Counted from the first letter of the stretch, positions 18,009 to 27,383 are shown. The stretch is DNA of 64,000 bases from Gemmatimonadota bacterium (GCA_021299375.1 JAJTGR010000055.1:1-64000); one strand, 5' to 3'. Translations and numbers: made by a program. The notes: generated from the sequence alone by a model not told the origin.

Positions 18009-20132
18009 ATGAACAGCTCGATGGTGCACCCGTCCGTGACTGACCTGCTCGCCGTGGCTGAGGGGACGCCGATGCGAGATCGAACGTCGGTCCTCGATCA
18101 CGCAGCCGAATGTGAAGGCTGCGGCGCCCTCCTCATCGCGCTCGCGCCTGACCCGAATGCGTTCGCCACCAACACAGGTCCCACGCCTTCACCGCGCGAG
18201 AAGACAACCCCGCAGCACCTCGCGACGTTCGACAGGTCGAGGAGCGCACGACGTCGTCGTGTCACTGCGTGGCTGGCTGCCGCGGCCTCCGTCGCGGCGA
18301 TTGTCACGGCCGCAATCACCACGCGCCCCGTGAGCGCCACGACGGCGGTGGGGACATTGCAGTTTTCGCCGGCACAGCCCATTCCCGGAGAGCGGATTGA
18401 AGTGGTGTTTCGCGGGGGCCTGCTCGGGAGCCAGCCGCGGCTTCGTCTTCGGGCCGACATTCGGACGCGGGACGAAGACTATCCCGAATGGACACTGCCG
18501 AAGCGCGTCGTCGCAAACCTCGTGCGCCGATCTGACGGAACGTACCGCGGGGATTTCATCCTACCGCGCGATGCGCGATATGCCGTGTTCGTTGTGGAGG
18601 ATACCATCGGGAGTGCGGTCGATGCCAACGGCGGTCGGTTGTGGGAGCTCTTCGCGTACGACTCCACTCGCACGCGCCCGACGCTGCAGGCGCTGCTCCA
18701 GAAGGCGCACGTGTTCTATGCTCGCAATCGTGCCGTTTCGCATGAGGCGGCGCGCCTGATGCGCACGCAGTACCCAGATTCGCCCAAGGCCCGCGAGACG
18801 GCGCTGTTGTACGAACAGGAACTGGTCGGTCCTGTTGGGCGGGATAGCGTGCAGGCGCTTGAACGATCCGCGTTTCGTACGCTCGATGTGCGTCTCAGGT
18901 CGGTGCGTGATGCAAGTGAAGACGTGGTGGCCGGCATGCTGCAATACGCTGAGACGGTCGACGACTCGCTCGCAGTCAAGTATTGGTCCACACGTCTTGA
19001 GAACGATCATCCCAAGTCACGCGTGCTCGCCATGGGGAGAATGTGGAAGGCGCTGCAGGGGACCAGCGAGCGCGATGAGCGGTTGCGTCGTCTCGACACC
19101 CTCTGGAACACCGACACCATCAACCGCGCTGCGCTGTCGCTCCAGGGCTTCGTGATCGCCAGTCAATCGCGGGACGCGAGCGCCTTGAAGACGTGGGGGG
19201 AGCGACTCCTGCCGTTTGGCCCACCCGGGTACTTTGAGTCGCCCATCGGTGGAGCATACGCGGAAACCCCGGCGCTGGCGGGTACAGGGGCAGCCATGAT
19301 GCGGAATCAGTTGGCGCGGTTTGGCGTCGTGTCGGACAGTACCCGCCCACTTGGCCTGACGGTCGCGCAAGCCCAGCGTGAACACTCGCAGTTCGTGGCC
19401 AGTACACTGCTCTCGCTCGGACGCGCGCTGCGCAACGTCGGCCGCGAGGCCGCGGCCGCCGACACGCTGGCAGTGGCAACGCGAATGACCTGGCGAAGCG
19501 ACCTGTATGGTGAGCTGAGCGACCTGCACCTTGCGATTGGCGACACCATCCAGTCGGCGCGGGCAGCCGCATTTGCCTCAGCCGACCCCTCGATTTCCGC
19601 CAAGCAACGTGACGGGTGGCGTGCTCGTTTCGCGCGCTTTGAGAAGAGCGGCGAGTGGGCCGTGTGGGAGCGGGCGGCGAGCGACAGCATGCGCGCCAGG
19701 CTGGCAGCGAACGGCGTCCGTCGGCACTTACCGGGCATTGTGCGGCTCGTCGACGCAGAAGGGAAGGAGCAGAGTCTCGAGTCCCTCGTTGGCGGCCAGC
19801 CCACCGTCTTTGCGTTCTGGTCGCGGTGGTGCGGAGGCTCCCTGCAGGAGCTCCCCGAACTGCAACGTGTCAGTGGAGAACTCGCCCGAATCGGCGTGCG
19901 TCTGGTGGCCGTGACCACGGACAACGTCGACGCCTCGCTGATGGCATGGATGCGCGAGCGCCGATATTCCTTTCCGGTTTTTCAGGACAAGCGGGGTGAG
20001 GCGGGGGCCGCCTTCCAGCCCTACGGCACGCCCGACCACATTCTGGTCGACGGAGCCGGCGTCGTACGCTTCGAGCGACTGAGGGCTCGGGAGCTTCCGG
20101 CGTATGGTGCACTGCTGGCGGGGGGACAGTGA
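18009..20132 (+). CDS. Membrane anti-sigma factor fused to a thioredoxin/TlpA-like domain
   Basis: About 707 aa. The N-terminal 45 residues have an anti-sigma zinc-finger pattern (HAAECEGCGALL, HxxxCxxC). A transmembrane helix (VTAWLAAAASVAAIVTAAIT) follows at about residues 83-105, then a roughly 470-aa exported region with a beta-rich part (FSPAQPIPGERIEVVFRGG) and helical repeats. The C-terminal 150 residues match the TlpA/thioredoxin fold (LVGGQPTVFAFWSRWCGGS, VRLVAVTTDN, YGTPDHILVDGAGVV). The usual WCxxC is WCGGS (C608, S611), so only one active-site Cys remains. Following the sigma-factor gene by four bases, it should hold that sigma factor at the membrane. An ATG at 17979 would extend the N-terminus by ten residues. 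Confidence 0.82.
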   Translation: MNSSMVHPSVTDLLAVAEGTPMRDRTSVLDHAAECEGCGALLIALAPDPNAFATNTGPTPSPREKTTPQHLATFDRSRSARRRRVTAWLAAAASVAAIVTAAITTRPVSATTAVGTLQFSPAQPIPGERIEVVFRGGLLGSQPRLRLRADIRTRDEDYPEWTLPKRVVANLVRRSDGTYRGDFILPRDARYAVFVVEDTIGSAVDANGGRLWELFAYDSTRTRPTLQALLQKAHVFYARNRAVSHEAARLMRTQYPDSPKARETALLYEQELVGPVGRDSVQALERSAFRTLDVRLRSVRDASEDVVAGMLQYAETVDDSLAVKYWSTRLENDHPKSRVLAMGRMWKALQGTSERDERLRRLDTLWNTDTINRAALSLQGFVIASQSRDASALKTWGERLLPFGPPGYFESPIGGAYAETPALAGTGAAMMRNQLARFGVVSDSTRPLGLTVAQAQREHSQFVASTLLSLGRALRNVGREAAAADTLAVATRMTWRSDLYGELSDLHLAIGDTIQSARAAAFASADPSISAKQRDGWRARFARFEKSGEWAVWERAASDSMRARLAANGVRRHLPGIVRLVDAEGKEQSLESLVGGQPTVFAFWSRWCGGSLQELPELQRVSGELARIGVRLVAVTTDNVDASLMAWMRERRYSFPVFQDKRGEAGAAFQPYGTPDHILVDGAGVVRFERLRARELPAYGALLAGGQ

Positions 20133-20389
20133 GGTCCGTCGATGTCCTCCGCCTCGCGGTGGCATCCGCCCCACCGCCTTGAGGTTGGCGACCAGCCCGG
20201 CGCGGGGCTTGCCCTCGGCCTGCGAGCCTTCTCATGCTGAACAGTGTATGACGTCGCGTGCGACGTGGCGTACCGTCCACGCTGCGTTCATGCGCTGGCG
20301 ACCCCCTGAATGCATCGTACAACGCTACTCAGGGGGCCGCTAACGCCCTCTGGCGCCGTGGTTTGCGCGCTGAACCTTGAGTAGGGGGG
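20133..20389. other. Non-coding end of the insert
   Basis: No convincing gene. CCCCCTGA (20302-20309) and TCAGGGGG (20329-20336) form an eight-base inverted repeat with a 19-base spacer; TCAGGGGG is also the first eight bases of the 35-bp attachment repeat that begins 53 bases later. It could be a terminator for the upstream gene or recombinase-recognition sequence. Confidence 0.4.
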
Positions 20390-20424
20390 TCAGGGGGGCG
20401 CGGGTTCGAATCCCGCCGTCCCGA
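20390..20424 (+). repeat. attR: Attachment-site repeat, right copy
   Basis: Identical to the last 35 bases of tRNA-Pro at 34 positions. The sequence just upstream does not fold into the rest of a tRNA, so this is a displaced 3' end and not a second tRNA gene. Confidence 0.75.
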
Positions 20425-20818
20425 TTGGAGATAGAGCAAGACAACACAAGTGGTCGTGTTCGGTCGCCGTATCCCGGATCTTCTTCCGGACATGGCGACC
20501 GTTTGCGTTTCGGTACCCACGGCAGTCCGACCCGGGCCCATGAATGCCGTCCCAGCGGCGTTTCGAGCGACCGCGGTCGCCGCTGTCCGCGGAAAGGCCG
20601 GGCCGTCGGCGTCGTCGCCACCGCAGGGCCCGTGGCCAGGCGGATATGGCCCGACGCACCCCGTTCCGGTCGGTCTCGTCCCGGGAACGGAACCGCCCGC
20701 AAGTCGGGACACGGCGAGGCGGGCCCCCGCCCGTGCTGTGAGCTGTCCGTCAGGATCCAGGCCCGAGATTGACCGGTGCATCGGCTGCAACCTGCCGCTC
20801 CCCACCTGCTCAACCCGC
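20425..20818. other. Scar-like region without recognisable genes
   Basis: Open frames exist on both strands but all read as Arg/Pro/Ala-rich translations of GC-rich DNA with no family motif. It separates the right attachment repeat from a chimeric gene remnant and is probably degraded sequence. Confidence 0.5.
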
Positions 20819-21385
20819 ATGAACGCCAAGACACTGTTCGCCGGGCTCGCCGTCCTGCCCCTCCTGTCCGCATGCCGAAAGGCCGACTCGGGCGAGGCGG
20901 AATCCGCCCGCTTCCTCGCCACCACCCCCGTGGTGATCGACACCTCGTACGAGAAGCAGTATGTGGCGCAGATCCGCTCCATCCGGAACATCGAAATCCG
21001 GGCGCAGGAGAAGGGATTCCTCGAGGAGATACCGATCGATGAGGGGCGCACCGTCCGGGCCGGACAGCTGCTCTTCCGCATCATGCCCAAGGTCTATGGG
21101 GCCGAGCTGCAGAAGGCGGTGGTGCAGGCTACGCGCAACAGCCGAATATTCGCGTACGTCGACGTGTCCGAGTCCGAGTCCCTCGATAACAAGACCAACG
21201 TGGCGGGGCGTGGCAGTCCGCGGGTGCAGCACACCACGTATCGCGGGGGCTTGGGTGACATCACCGGCGCCGGGCTCGGACTTCCGATTGCCGCATGGAT
21301 TGCCGATGCCCATGGCGGCACGTTGACGCTCGCGGCGAGCGGTCCAGACGGATCCACCTTCGAACTGGTGTTGCCGGGGGGATGA
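20819..21385 (+). pseudogene. Chimeric remnant: RND efflux adaptor N-terminus joined to a histidine-kinase C-terminus
   Basis: 188 codons in one open frame. Residues 1-100 are a lipoprotein-type efflux periplasmic adaptor: lipobox LLSAC, then VVIDTSYEKQYVAQIRSIRN, IEIRAQEKGFLEEI, DEGRTVRAGQLLFRIMP and VYGAELQKA. The central hairpin and lipoyl halves are missing; residues 108-124 (SRIFAYVDVSESESLDN) match a part that lies much later in intact adaptors. Residues 147-188 (GAGLGLPIAAWIADAHGG, then GSTFELVLPGG) are the ATP-binding end of a histidine kinase. At least two deletions or fusions are needed to explain this. No adaptor or kinase function is expected. It could still be translated because the frame is intact. 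Confidence 0.75.
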
Positions 21386-21655
21386 CGCATCCCACCATGG
21401 GGGCGTCGGGCTGTTCCTGCCATCGCCGGCGCGACGGTCAGGCTGCGCCAGCGCGGATGATGGTCATCTCCACCGAGGCTGACCGCGCCCGTTCCACGGC
21501 GCGGTCCGCTCCGGCGTTTCACGACCCGATCTATCCCGAGCATTCCCCGGCTCCGGCGTGTGCGGCGGGTCGGGACGGCAGACGGCCGGGTGCTGCGACA
21601 TGAAAGGCCGTTGGCGATCTTCGCCGACGGGCTTGCGGTCGGGGTAGATTGCCGC
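21386..21655. other. Intergenic region, nothing recognised
   Basis: No gene, hairpin or repeat stands out between the chimeric remnant and the Big2 lipoprotein gene. Confidence 0.4.
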
Positions 21656-23089
21656 ATGCGTCGCGACCGCCTCTGGTATGCTCACGTGCTGATCGGACTG
21701 CCCCTTTCGGCCTGCGGTGGCAGCGGCAACCCCACCGTCGCGCCACCCACGCCACCCACGACGCCGCCGGCTGCGTCGGCGCTGGCGTCGATCACCGTGT
21801 CGCTCGACCGCAGCACGCTCGTGGCCGGTCAGACGGCGCAGGCGTCGGCCACCGGGCGCGACCGCAACGGCCAGCCGATCGCGATCGGTACCGTTGCCTG
21901 GAGTTCGAGCGCCCCCGCAGTCGCCACGGTGGCGTCGTCCGGCCTCGTCACCGCGGTCGCGGCAGGCAGCGCCACGATCTCGGCCAGCGCGGGTGGCCTC
22001 ACCGCGTCGGCGAGCCTTTCGGTCACCGCGGCGCCCGTACTCACGACGCTCTCGCTGCGGGTGGCCAATCCGTCGCTGGTGTCAGGCACCTCCATCACGG
22101 CGCAGGTGCATGGCATCGACCAGTTCGGGGCGCCGATCGCGACTGGCCCACTGACTTGGAATTCCTCGGCCCCCGCGGTGGCGCGGGTGTCGGAGAGCGG
22201 GGAGATCACGGGCATCCTTGCTGGTCCGGCCACCATCACGGCCCGTGCCGGCACGGGAGCGAACGTGGTACAGGGCACCGTGGCGCTCGTGGTGTCCCAC
22301 GGGCCCGCTGTGCGCATCGCCATCACGCAGAACGCCGAGGGCGCGCTCAACGGCGGGGCGTTCACCACGCCGCCGGTGGTGCAGGTGCAGGACGCGGCGG
22401 GCAACACGGTCCTCAGCAACAGTTCCACCACGGTCACCGCATCGGTGTCGGGCGCGTCATTGCTGGGCGTGACGACACGCACCGTGACCGATGGCGTGGC
22501 CACCTTCGTGGGCCTGGGCGTACGCGGCACCACCGGCGCGAGCGCGACCTTGCTGTTCCGGGCAGGGAGCTTTCCGCCCTTCGCGCAGGTGGTCACGATC
22601 CAGCCCTTCACGTTCGGCAGCGGGACGCGCATGGTGAGCACCGACGTGCCGCCAGGGCGGTATCGCAGCGTCAACGCGGCCACCGGCTCGTGCTACTGGG
22701 CGCGACTCCGCAACACCGCCGGGACGGCGGCGTCGATCATCGCGAACGACATCGGCGCCGGGCCCCGTCTGGTGGAGATCGTGGCCAGCGACGTGGCGTT
22801 CGAGTCCAATCGCTGCGGCCCGTGGACCGAAGTCACCGGGCCGGTCACGACGAGCGTGACGGCGCCCTTCGGCGATGGCGTGTATCTCGTGGGCGTCGAC
22901 ATTCAGCCCGGCGTATGGCGTTCCGATGGTACCGGCACGAACTGCTATTGGGCGCGCCTGCGCAACGTGCGCGGTGAGGGGGACGTGATCGAGAACGTCA
23001 CCGGGACGTCGCCAACCCTCGTCGCCATCGGCCCGTCCGACCTCGCATTCAAGGTGAGTCGCTGTGGCAACTGGACCCGTGTCCCCTAG
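21656..23089 (+). CDS. Lipoprotein with two Big2 Ig-like domains and duplicated C-terminal module
   Basis: About 477 aa. The lipoprotein signal ends LPLSAC. Two bacterial Ig-like group 2 domains follow (ITVSLDRSTLVAGQTAQ to SASLSVTAAP, and LSLRVANPSLVSGTSITAQ to TVALVVSHGP), each with the SSAPAVATV- or SSAPAVARV-type core. An Ig-like filamin/invasin-type segment (VVQVQDAAGNTV) comes next. The last 140 residues hold two copies of a module with PGRYRS or PGVWRSDG, CYWARLRN, and SDVAFESNRCGPW or SDLAFKVSRCGNW; each copy has a pair of Cys that could form a disulfide. It is probably a cell-surface lipoprotein; the ligand is unknown. The downstream tspO gene overlaps its end by 26 bases. Confidence 0.85.
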   Translation: MRRDRLWYAHVLIGLPLSACGGSGNPTVAPPTPPTTPPAASALASITVSLDRSTLVAGQTAQASATGRDRNGQPIAIGTVAWSSSAPAVATVASSGLVTAVAAGSATISASAGGLTASASLSVTAAPVLTTLSLRVANPSLVSGTSITAQVHGIDQFGAPIATGPLTWNSSAPAVARVSESGEITGILAGPATITARAGTGANVVQGTVALVVSHGPAVRIAITQNAEGALNGGAFTTPPVVQVQDAAGNTVLSNSSTTVTASVSGASLLGVTTRTVTDGVATFVGLGVRGTTGASATLLFRAGSFPPFAQVVTIQPFTFGSGTRMVSTDVPPGRYRSVNAATGSCYWARLRNTAGTAASIIANDIGAGPRLVEIVASDVAFESNRCGPWTEVTGPVTTSVTAPFGDGVYLVGVDIQPGVWRSDGTGTNCYWARLRNVRGEGDVIENVTGTSPTLVAIGPSDLAFKVSRCGNWTRVP

Positions 23090-23591
23090 CGCGGTGCCGC
23101 CGTCGGAGGGCCGGTCACCCGTCGCCCGCCCGCTGTTGGGCGCGTTCGCCGTGACCTTCACGGCAGCGTACGCCGCCTCGTTCGCGTCGCGCACCTCCGG
23201 CGCGTTCTACGCGGTGCTCGACAAGCCGGCGTGGGCGCCGCCGCCGTGGCTGTTCGCCCCGGCGTGGGGCACGCTGTACGTACTCATGGCGCTGGCGGCG
23301 TTCCGCGTCTGGCGCGCCACGGGCCTCACGGCGGCACGCGGGGCGCTGGCCCTCTATGGCGGTCAGCTGGTGCTCAACGCGCTGTGGACATGGTTGTTCT
23401 TCGTGTGGCGTGACGGCCCGTGGGCCACCGCCGAGGTGGTGGTGCTGTGGAGTGCGATCCTGGCCACGCTGGTCGCCTTCTGGCGACACGACCGCCTCGC
23501 GGGGCTCCTGCTCCTACCGTACCTCGGCTGGGTGTCGTTCGCGACCGCGCTGACCATCGCCGTATGGCAGCGCAATCCGACGCTGCTTTGA
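23064..23591 (+). CDS. tspO: TspO/MBR (peripheral benzodiazepine receptor) family protein
   Basis: A 175-aa inner-membrane protein with five hydrophobic helices. The signature features are WAPPPWLFAPAWGTLYVLMALAAFRVWR, split around helices 1 and 2, the Trp-rich NALWTWLFFVWRDGPW, and PYLGWVSFATALTIAVWQRN. TspO binds tetrapyrroles and modulates porphyrin levels or stress responses. Start choice: the ATG lies inside the end of the lipoprotein gene in another frame. Presence of tspO alone does not show phototrophy. Confidence 0.93.
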   Translation: MATGPVSPSAVPPSEGRSPVARPLLGAFAVTFTAAYAASFASRTSGAFYAVLDKPAWAPPPWLFAPAWGTLYVLMALAAFRVWRATGLTAARGALALYGGQLVLNALWTWLFFVWRDGPWATAEVVVLWSAILATLVAFWRHDRLAGLLLLPYLGWVSFATALTIAVWQRNPTLL

Positions 23592-23594
23592 GCG

Positions 23595-25514
23595 TCAGCC
23601 CGGTCGCTTGACGCTGCGCAAGGCTGGGGCGGGCGGCAGGCCGGTCACCTCGAGAATCTCGCTGGCATCGAGTGTCTCGCGCGTGAGCAGCGCCGCGGCG
23701 AGCCTGTCGAGTGCCGGGCGATGTACCGTGAGCTGGTGTGTGGCCTCGGCGTGGCACTCGGCGATGATGCGCTGCACCTCGGCGTCGATGGCCTCGGCCG
23801 TCTGTTCGCTGTACGGGTGTGGCCCCGGGAACCCCGCCACCGTGCCCAGATAGGGATTTTCGCGTGGTGCGAGCTGCACCATGCCGAGCGCCGTGCTCAT
23901 GCCCCAGCGCGTGACCATGTTGCGCGCGAGCTGGGTGACCTGTTCGATGTCGTTCTCGGCGCCGGTGGTCTTCGTGCCGTACACCAGCTCTTCAGCGGCC
24001 CGCCCCCCCAACGCCCCAATGATGCGGGCGCGCAGGTAGCCCTCGGGGTAGTTGTACCGATCGCTGTCGGGGCGCTGATAGGTGACGCCCAGCGCCTGTC
24101 CGCGTGGCACGATGGACACCCGCTGCACGGGGTCGGCGCCAGATACGACGAGGCCGAGGATGGCGTGACCACCCTCATGATAGGCGATGCGCTCACGGTC
24201 TTCGGGGCTCAGCAGCAACGGGCGTTCAGGGCCGAGGATGATCTTCTCGAGCGCGTCGAGAAAATCCTTCTGCGTGACATGATCCTGTTCGCGGCGCGCG
24301 GCGAGGAGCGCGGCTTCGTTGACCAGATTGCGGATGTCGGCGCCGGACAGGCCCGGGGTGTCGGCGGCGAGAGTGGCGAGCCGCACATCGGGGGCGAGGG
24401 GGACGCCGCGCGTGTGTACCGCCAGAATGGCTTCGCGCCCGGTCTTGTCGGGGAGGTTCACGACCACGCGTCGGTCGAAACGCCCCGGACGCAGCAATGC
24501 CTTGTCGAGCAGGTCGGGCTGGTTGGTGGCCGCCAGCACGATGATTCCCTGACGGCTGGAGAAGCCATCCATCTCGGTGAGGATCTGGTTGAGCGTCTGT
24601 TCCTGCTCGCTCGTGCCGCCAATGGAGAACTGCCCACGCGCGCGGCCTACGGTGTCCAGTTCGTCGATGAAAAGGATGGCGGGTGCATTCTCGCGCGCCT
24701 GTCTGAAGAGGTCGCGCACGCGCGCCGCGCCCACGCCCACGATCATTTCCACGAACTCGGCGGCACTCATGGAGAAGAAGGGAACACCAGCCTCCCCGGC
24801 GACAGCCTTGGCGAGCAACGTCTTGCCCGTACCCGGCGCACCGACGAGCAGGACACCCTTGGGCGCGGTGCCACCGAGTCGTGTGTACTTCCCGGGGTCG
24901 CGAAGGAAGTCGACGACCTCCTTGAGCTCGTTCTCCGCTTCGTCAATGCCGGCGACGTCGTCGAAGGTGACCTTGGTGTCGCTGGTGGTGTCAAAGCGGC
25001 GCGCCGTGCTGCGGCCGAAGCCCTGAAGGCCGGCGCCCATGTCCGGTTGTCGCGCGAGGCGGCGGAAGAACCAGAGATAGACGCCGATGAAGAGCAGCGT
25101 CGGCACCAGGCTGAACAGCATGCCGACGAAGGAGGTCTTTTCCTGCGTGGAGACGACGCGGATCTCCACGCCCTTGGCGGCGAGCAGCGCTTCGAGACCG
25201 GGGTCGGCGAAGGCGGGGACGGTGGTGGTGAAGGTGGTGACGCTGCGCGGTGTGGTGGCGGTGGTATCGCGCTGGTCCTTCCATTGCACTGGGCGTATGA
25301 AGCGGCCGGCGATGACGTCGCCGCGGGCGTCGATGGATGCGACGTTGCCGTTGGCGACCTCCTGGCGAAAGCGAGACCAGGGCAGCGTGGTGGCCTCGTC
25401 CTTCGGTGCGCAATACTGCACGAGCAGGATGTTCGCGACCACGACGCCGAGGAACAACAGCCACGCTCGGCGCGGGACCTTGGGGGTGTCGGGGGGCGGT
25501 GCCGTCGGTGCCAT
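23595..25514 (-). CDS. ftsH: ATP-dependent zinc metalloprotease FtsH
   Basis: About 639 aa. Two transmembrane helices ([17 protein letters not shown] and [21 protein letters not shown]) flank a periplasmic segment of some 110 residues. The AAA module has [20 protein letters not shown], Walker A GAPGTGKT, Walker [10 protein letters not shown], and the [16 protein letters not shown]. The M41 peptidase has the zinc site HEGGH, and [18 protein letters not shown] supplies the third ligand. It degrades membrane proteins and some cytosolic regulators. The ATG at 25514 is preferred, as upstream alternatives are TTG or GTG. It is transcribed alone, converging on tspO. Confidence 0.96.
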   Translation of the reverse strand: MAPTAPPPDTPKVPRRAWLLFLGVVVANILLVQYCAPKDEATTLPWSRFRQEVANGNVASIDARGDVIAGRFIRPVQWKDQRDTTATTPRSVTTFTTTVPAFADPGLEALLAAKGVEIRVVSTQEKTSFVGMLFSLVPTLLFIGVYLWFFRRLARQPDMGAGLQGFGRSTARRFDTTSDTKVTFDDVAGIDEAENELKEVVDFLRDPGKYTRLGGTAPKGVLLVGAPGTGKTLLAKAVAGEAGVPFFSMSAAEFVEMIVGVGAARVRDLFRQARENAPAILFIDELDTVGRARGQFSIGGTSEQEQTLNQILTEMDGFSSRQGIIVLAATNQPDLLDKALLRPGRFDRRVVVNLPDKTGREAILAVHTRGVPLAPDVRLATLAADTPGLSGADIRNLVNEAALLAARREQDHVTQKDFLDALEKIILGPERPLLLSPEDRERIAYHEGGHAILGLVVSGADPVQRVSIVPRGQALGVTYQRPDSDRYNYPEGYLRARIIGALGGRAAEELVYGTKTTGAENDIEQVTQLARNMVTRWGMSTALGMVQLAPRENPYLGTVAGFPGPHPYSEQTAEAIDAEVQRIIAECHAEATHQLTVHRPALDRLAAALLTRETLDASEILEVTGLPPAPALRSVKRPG

Positions 25515-25802
25515 GCGGAGAAACTGGCGCGCGCTCACGGCGGGGCGCAATCAGTGAAACCCTTGTGTCCGGCGTCGGGCCGTCGAGAGGGGCCGGGGAG
25601 GGGTGAGTGAACGCGATTGGGCCGCGGGTCTGGCCGATGCAGCCGGAAACGATACGGATCCTGAACGACGCTCGGGGGCGTATCCGAGCCGTTTCCGTCC
25701 CGTGCTGGTCGATCCGTGGCCGCCTGCCATTCGTGAGGAGAGCGACCCGCCGGGATGGTATCGCGCGGTTCTCCTCCGTCCCCTCTCACTCTGGAGCGCT
25801 CC

Positions 25803-27383
25803 GTGCTTCGCCCGCTGACCATGGCCGCTGCGGCAGCCACGCTCGCGCCGCTGCCACTCACGACCCTGCACGCGCAGGCGAGACCCGCCGCGGCAACGGG
25901 TGCGGTCGTCACGAAGTCGTTCGGCGAGCGTGGAGCCGGGCCCCACGCGTCGCTGGTCGTTCGCAACGCCACGGTGATTCCCGGTCACGGCGGTCCGCCG
26001 GCCGGCCCCTACGACATCCGCATCGAAGGGAACATGATCACGTCGTTTCACCTGCGGCCGGCCAACACGGCAGTCACGCAGGCCGTCCGGGCCGCCGGCG
26101 CTGGCGTGACGATGATCGAGCATCACTACGGCTACGCGGAGTCGTCGCTGGACGGCCACACGCAGGACTTTCCGCCGACGTACGCGTACGACAACGAGAA
26201 TGCCCGCTTCCGTGAGGCCGAGCGGGTCTGGACGTATGCCAACAAGGAGCGGCTGCTGAACGCCGTCGCCGACTCGCTCGTGAAGTGTGGCGTGACCATG
26301 CTGCCCACGCGGGTGGTGTACGAGGCCAATCGCGACCTGCTGCGCAGCACGTCGCTGCCGTGGACGGATCGATACACGCATCAGGTGCTCTGGAATTGGA
26401 ATCTTCCCAATCCGGCCTTTCACGGCGCGTATCACGACGACTGGACCAGCGACGACGAGTACAACTGGACGTACGCCTACCGTCTGAAGGGCGATCTGAC
26501 CTACGAGTTCAACAAGCGGGGCGGGTGGGTGGCCTTCGGGACCGACGACAACGACATCTGGGCGACGCCGGGCTTCTCCACCGTGCGCGAGCTGCAGCTG
26601 CAGCGCGAAACGGGCATGAGAACGCTCGACGTACTCATGTCGGCCACCTACAACTCGGCCCGTACCTTGGGCGAGCCGCTGCTGGGCCTGGTGCGCCCGG
26701 GGTACAAGGCCGACCCGCTGATCGTCGACGGGAACCCGGCGGCCAACCTCAAGGTCCTCTACTCGTTCGGGGACCTCACCCTCGACCGGAACGGCGCCAT
26801 GATCCGCACCCGGGGTATCGTGCACACCAGCAAGGACGGGGTCGTGCTCGAGAACGCGAAGCTGATGCAGGAGGTGGAGCGTCTGGTGCAAGCATCGCGC
26901 AGACGGGCACCGGCTGCAGACCCGGTCCGCGATCCGTTCAAGGTGTCTGGCGGGCGGAACTCACGCCCGTCACGCCAGGAGATCTCGCGTCGCCTCGGCC
27001 GGGGCGCGCACCCCGGCCAGGGCAAACGCGAGGTCGATCTCGTCGCGCAGCAGCCCCAGCACGCGGCGCGCGCCCGTTTCGCCCTCCACCGCCAGCCCCC
27101 AGAGCAGCGGCCTGCCCAGCAGCACGGCGTGGGCACCCATGGCGAGCGCCTTGAGCACGTCGGTGCCACGGCGGATCCCGCCGTCCACGAGGAGCGTACC
27201 GCGACCCGCCATGGCGTCGGCCACCTCAGGGAGCGCGCGCGCGGTCGGCACCGCCGTGTCCAGCTGACGGCCCCCATGGTTGGAGACGATCACGCCACGG
27301 GCGCCGTGCTCGAGTGCCAGCCGGGCGTCGTCGCCGCGCACCACGCCCTTCACATAAATGGGCAACGTGGTGATGGACTGTAG
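25803..27383 (+). pseudogene. Secreted amidohydrolase with internal deletion and lost stop codon
   Basis: A signal peptide (MLRPLTMAAAAATLAPLPLTTLHAQA) and the opening of an amidohydrolase (SLVVRNATVIPGHGGPPAGPYDIRIEGNMIT) are followed at once by what is normally the C-terminal half of the barrel (GVTMIEHHYG, WTYANKERLLNAVADSL, VAFGTDDND, ELQLQRETGM). The stretch that should carry the HxH zinc ligands, the carbamylated Lys and the next His is missing, roughly 200 residues by comparison with the family as I recall it. The usual end (GIVHTSKDGVVLENAKLM) lacks a stop, so the frame runs about 410 bases into the convergent gene. It is probably inactive. The start is GTG, with an ATG at 25821. Confidence 0.7.

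Larger units (their letters stand above)
15451..20424. mobile_element. tRNA-Pro-bounded genomic insert (about 5 kb), integrase absent
   Basis: The insert is bounded by the 3' end of tRNA-Pro and a 35-bp direct copy of it (34 of 35 positions identical). It carries three genes on the plus strand: an AbiEi-Fic fusion, an ECF sigma factor and an anti-sigma/thioredoxin-like fusion. The intact tRNA at one end and a partial copy at the other is the standard outcome of tyrosine-recombinase integration into a tRNA gene. No integrase, excisionase or relaxase is visible, so it is either a remnant or depends on a recombinase elsewhere. The 15.49-15.75 kb part is visibly more AT-rich than its surroundings. 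The island interpretation is inferred from the repeat and the gene content. Confidence 0.65.

Noticed and set aside
15486-20389. Prophage or integrative conjugative element
   Set aside because: No integrase, capsid, terminase, relaxase or conjugation gene lies between the repeats; only a small cargo insert can be supported.
20340-20424. Possible second tRNA-Pro gene
   Set aside because: Only the 3' 35 bases match; no 5' acceptor strand, D-arm or anticodon arm can be folded upstream, so it is an attachment repeat.
23064-23591. TspO as evidence of a phototrophic organism
   Set aside because: TspO is found in many non-phototrophs and no photosynthesis gene is in the window.
25606-25818. 71-codon plus-strand frame between ftsH and the amidohydrolase
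   Set aside because: It overlaps the amidohydrolase signal-peptide start, has no family features and ends inside that gene; probably upstream non-coding DNA.
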